Positions 59,997-64,000 of a stretch of 64,000 nucleotides of DNA are shown here, in pieces. Positions within the stretch are counted from its first letter, which is position 1. The number at the start of each line of letters is the position of its first letter. This DNA comes from Sphagnum magellanicum (taxonomy: Eukaryota > Streptophyta > Sphagnopsida > Sphagnales > Sphagnaceae). The stretch is from NCBI GenBank assembly GCA_021904315.1, contig CM038917.1:5750041-5814040 (forward strand), in the 5' to 3' direction. The notes under the pieces were generated by a model. That model worked only from the letters and a program-made list of their open reading frames with translations. It had not been told where the DNA came from and made no database searches. A program made the translations under genes and the position numbers.

Positions 59997-61605
59997 TCTA
60001 CTTATATAAAAAAATGGGTGTCCACGAGCTTGATTCGGTAATTCAGGATTGGTGAATCCTCTGAAATGTTCGCTCTTATCAACAAATTGTGCCAAAATTT
60101 TGGGCCAAAACCAATTTGATTGGCCCACTGTTCCCAAAAAAATGAAACTATGGAAGCTGCTCAAAATAAAAGGTTTTGTTTTGATGTATATAGTTCCTCC
60201 CCTTGGGCCCACCTATACAAGTGAAAGTGCCAAAACATATGGGCTAAAAGTGAAGTGCTTATATATGGAGAACATGTTGAGGAACACATTGTGAACTTGG
60301 GGAACATTGTGGGAACACATTAGGAAACATGGAAAACTGAAAAAAAAAATCTTCCCTATGCCCCCCTAACTTGGGCCCTCCTATTGGCTGAAAGGAAAAT
60401 AAATCTTCTCTTCCCACCACCCCCCCCCCCCCCCCAAGCCAACCTCAATAAAACTTGCATGGAAAGTCCAGTGTCCATTCTAAATAGTCCACTCTCCACA
60501 CCACATACACTTGAAAAAAAAAACCTCCCCTCCAACCTCCCAACCTTAAACCCAAAACTTAAAAGGAAAAAATCCAGGGCACCTTAAAAGCATGATTGCA
60601 ATTTCCAAATGGCTGGATGAAATTTCTCTTCTAAAAAAGGTTCAACACAATTTTTTGCATGGGCTGTTACCCTTCACAATGAACACCTCGGCTATATAGT
60701 GAGAAGGGGAGGATTTTGGGCAAAACATATGGGTTTGATATTAGGTGTTATTGGGAACACATTGAAAACTTGGGGAATAACTTGGGAACATGGTAAGAAC
60801 ACATAGCAACTCATGAAAAAAAACCCCTCCCCCCCTGCCCCCAAAACCCAAATTAAAAAGTTGGGGCACATGAATGGATGTTGCACCTTCCCATTGGCTG
60901 CATGCAATTTCTATTTCCAAAATTGTTAGTTACCTTTTTGGCCTAGGCTAATGGCAGGGAAACAAATTTAAAGAAATAGTCGTTTCTCCTATTAATTAAA
61001 TGAGGTGCTTCCCAAGTTTTTTTTGGGCAACGTGCCAATTTGATTGGCCCATCACTCAAAAAAAAAAGATATAATGAAAACTCCCCAAAACAGAAGGCTC
61101 TATTTTGAACTGTATAGTTCCTCCCCTTTGGCCCACCTATATAGGTGAAAGGAAAACACCATTTTCCAAGGCATATAAAAGTGAGGAAGTATGGAGAAAA
61201 TGTTGGGGAAAATATTGAGAACCCATTGGGAACTTAAAAGGAACATAGTGCGAACACATTGGGAAGTTGAGAAAAATGAAAAAAATTCCCCCCCCGCTCC
61301 CCCGCTCCCCCCTTCCCCCTCCCCCAAAACCCCAAAACATAAAAGGAAAAAAAAAAGGCACTTTGAGTGCATGCTTGGGCCTTCCCATTGGCTGCATGAA
61401 ATTTCTCTTCCCAAAAGACTTCATCACCATTTTTGGCATGGGCTAACACTCCTTGCAAAGAACACCCCACTTATTTAGTGTTGGGGCACATTTGATTTTT
61501 AAAGATAATTGATGGGTAGAAGTGGACAAAATTGACTTTGATACATAACACTTTAGTCTTTTGCTTATTTGATCATTTTGCATGCAAAATGGGTTTACAT
61601 ACTAG
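59997..61605 (+). mobile_element. Non-autonomous Helitron-like element, 1.6 kb
   Basis: The left edge is A|TCTACTTATATAAAAAAATG, a typical plant Helitron start. The right edge is ACATACTAG|T. Ten bases before CTAG lies a perfect 18-base palindrome, CATTTTGCATGCAAAATG (61574-61591), which would form the terminal hairpin. Flanks are A on the left and T on the right, as Helitrons require, with no target duplication. The interior has no Rep/helicase but holds diverged repeats. The mid-plus orientation follows from the CTAG end being on the right. Confidence 0.7.
60098..61480 (+). repeat. Three diverged tandem copies inside the Helitron-like element
   Basis: The first (60098-60690) and third (61022-61480) copies share CCAATTTGATTGGCCCA, TGTATAGTTCCTCCCCTT, GCCCACCTATAYARGTGAAAG, repeated GGGAACATTG/GAACACATT phrases, a C-rich tract, CCCATTGGCTGCATG and TTTTTGGCATGGGCTAAC. 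The middle copy (about 60690-60960) keeps only the second half. C-runs occur at 60418-60435 and 61287-61325. Confidence 0.75.
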
Positions 61606-64000
61606 TGTGTATATATATATATATATATATCTGATTTTATTTACGATAACCATTTTTATAAGAATGCATTTGAATTGATTTGTGTTTTCTTTTGGTGTTT
61701 TGTACATGCGTGATTTTTATTCCAAAAGTTATGAAACATAACTAGTGATTACAACAACTTTTGAGGGTTTCAAATTGTTATATGAACAATCTTTCACCTG
61801 CAATTGGCTGAAACACAAATCACCGAGCGTTTTCAAGATCACTAAGCTTATGTTTAAAACCAAATTTCTCCTTGCAACTCAATGATGGATAGGATAATTG
61901 GATTGTTACATTTTTAAGGTGCGAAATAGTTGATTATTCCTTTTAAGATGGATGTCATTTGTGGGTTAGTGGCAATTTAACATTCTTTTTTATTTAAAAA
62001 TCCAATTGCTATAGGATGGATATTTAAAAAATTGTCACCACTTCCAAATTATTACAATGTTTTTCGAAATAATTAATATATGGCAATGCCATTGTTTGAA
62101 AAATAGAGTAAAAATGTCATGTGAATTCCTTTTTTGAGGCCAAAATTGGTGGATTCTCAACACACTTGTTTTGCAACATGACACCAAAAGCTTGAGACCT
62201 TCACATACAATCCAACATTTAGAGGTACAAAAAAATTTGTTGCAAAATTGACACTCACCATATGAAGGTGATTGTTGTGTTGTGGTGAGTGTCAAACAAC
62301 TATGTACATTTGCATGATCATAATGTATACACAAAGCACTACCGATGACATCATATATATGATCTGAATTTATATATTAAGTATGATAGTTTGTTTGTTT
62401 TGATTGTCATGTTGAGAGCTTCCACCCCACATCACCTCGTGTTGTGCATTCGGTATTGTTGGAGCCTTTCAATGAATAGGGTTGGCCTAAAGAGGCTTTG
62501 TAATGTTTAGACCTTCAAAGTAAGGTTTATTGAATGTTGAATAATAATATTGTATTGAAAATTCAAGACAATGAAAATTAACGATTATAGGGAAATTGAG
62601 GTGCATTCTTGGTATTGTCGGAAAGCCCTTTGAAGTGGGTAAAGTTTAATGGAGGTGATTTTGTAATTTTTAGATCTAAGGTGTGAAAGAAATTGAGTTT
62701 TGAGTAATCTTTGTCATTACAAGTTCAATAAAAATTCAACAAAATCATCTTAGATGTAAAAATTGCACAATTCACACTTGGGTCAATGCCACGTTAATCT
62801 TCTTGATATTTACACTCTCAAATGATGTTGCAAGCATCTTTTGTTGCACAATTGTTATTATAACAAAGATTAAGGGGAATCAATGTCTTTTTATTTGGAA
62901 ATTGGACATGAATGTAACAATGACACCAAAATAAAATTAAAAAAAACGAAGAACAAAAAACTATTGAATTATTTCAAATCCTCTATTTATAGGGAAATTT
63001 AAATAATAATAATAATAAAAAAATTGTACACAACATTTGAACAAACTATAATGTGAATATTTTTCAATGGGTTTTGCTCATTCTTTTTTGTGGAAATATG
63101 ATAATATGATCTTTAAAAAGTGAGGTGCCTTGCAAAATTTGAAATTAAAAAAGTTGTAGCCTTCTAGTGAAACCGGTGTTCACAAAGGGTTTTGTGTAAT
63201 GAACCTTTCCTACACTTTCGTGTGATTTGTTTAAAATTGATATAACATGAATGATTGGGCAAAGGTCATGAGATACTCTTTAATAAATTGTAAAGAAAGA
63301 TTTTAATACAATCATAGGAAATCATTTATGTAGATACATTGTGACCTAAATGGAACCCTAAAGTAAAAAAGTTGTCAAAAGTACTGGCCACAAACAACAG
63401 TTGATGGAGCTCAATGTTTGTCATGAGCACATTAACCATATGGTGTTTGGAAGAATATCATGTCTGTTTTGTGTGTTTTATGTTTGTAAGTTGTGCCTTC
63501 ATGAAGGAAAAGAGAATGTGTCACTTTATTCGTTTTAATTTAAATCATAAGCGTGTGAGTTTATCTATGTTGGTTTTTTTTGTTCTTCATGAAAACTCAT
63601 GGGAGTATGACTATTATTGGTGCTTTGGATTACGGAAAAATGAGGAGCTATGAATATTTAAAGGAGGAAATTTTTTGCAATTTGGGGGATTTGTTGGATG
63701 GTTTTTGGAAGGACAAAGAAAAGAGCTAAATATTATGAAGTTTGTTTGATGTATATTGAAGTTAATAGAAGATGTTCTATAAAAATGCATTGAGAGATGA
63801 ATGTTTTGCATGCATGACTTTTTTGCTCTTTCAATATGGATTTTATCAAAACAACAATATTTTATTGCAACAACATTGACCCCAAGGGTTGCAAATTGGC
63901 CTACTATGTTAATTGACTCCTAGTGTAAAGCCCTTGGGGCTGATTGATGTTAATGATTGCACCAATAGGAATGCTTGATAGATTTGAGTTCAAACTTGGC
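61606..64000. other. AT-rich intergenic DNA, no gene recognised
   Basis: Starts with an (AT)n tract (61609-61630). A block at about 62450-62575 recurs in diverged form at 62608-62735 (shared: GGTATTGTYGGA, TTTGTAATKTTTAGA, a short ATTCAA ending). Frames at 63414-63653 (+) and 63614-63811 (-) have no known motifs and no splice partners. Confidence 0.4.

Noticed and set aside
1-64000. tRNA, rRNA or snoRNA genes
   Set aside because: I looked for tRNA A/B-box patterns and C/D-box pairs in introns and intergenic DNA by eye and found none I could support.

Overview
The window looks like nuclear DNA of a land plant. Five spliced protein-coding genes have plant-type introns (GT-AG, with one GC-AG), and there are telobox and interstitial AAACCCT motifs, a PIF/Harbinger-like MITE, Helitron-like elements and a Ty3-type LTR family primed by initiator-Met tRNA. 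One gene encodes an ARL13-type ciliary GTPase. That family is expected in plants that make swimming sperm and not in flowering plants, so a seed-free plant (fern, lycophyte, bryophyte) or a cycad/Ginkgo-type plant is the best guess. The exact lineage cannot be told from this sequence alone.

Layout. 0.1-3.4 kb (+): last six exons of a conserved plant nuclear protein of the At2g19390/At4g29790 family. 5.3-12.7 kb (-): a complete 21-exon MORC GHKL ATPase (855 aa when the exons are joined). 12.7-13.8 kb: MORC upstream region with a minisatellite and a curious open frame. 14-22 kb: AT-rich DNA with one MITE (15.1-15.5 kb) and one short Helitron-like element (20.0-20.6 kb). 22.4-26.9 kb: a 3'-truncated Ty3-type element with its 5' LTR, facing a second LTR fragment. 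27.7-28.5 kb: degenerate tandem repeat. 29.9-32.6 kb: an inverted-repeat element and a decayed hAT transposase. 34.5-36.3 kb (-): ribosomal protein uL1/RPL10A. 37.9-42.9 kb (-): a three-RRM RNA-binding protein (At4g36960-like). 44.6-45.1 kb: tandem repeats, each with a small inverted repeat. 45.8-48.5 kb (+): the ARL13-like gene. 51.5-52.4 kb: a solo LTR with perfect 5-bp target duplications. 53.0-54.8 kb: a badly decayed Ty3 integrase region. 54.9-56.1 kb: duplicated non-coding segments. 57.0-59.1 kb (+): a PIG3/At4g21580-like NAD(P)H quinone oxidoreductase. 60.0-61.6 kb: a second Helitron-like element holding diverged repeats. The rest is AT-rich and featureless to me.

The genes are independent transcription units and not an operon. 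Their roles are chromatin silencing (MORC), translation (RPL10A), RNA processing (RRM protein), cilium signalling (ARL13-like), redox metabolism (quinone oxidoreductase) and an undefined nuclear function (first gene). Every host gene model was built by eye from splice sites and reading phase. For MORC, RPL10A, the RRM gene, ARL13 and the oxidoreductase, the exon lengths sum to an intact frame from start to stop.
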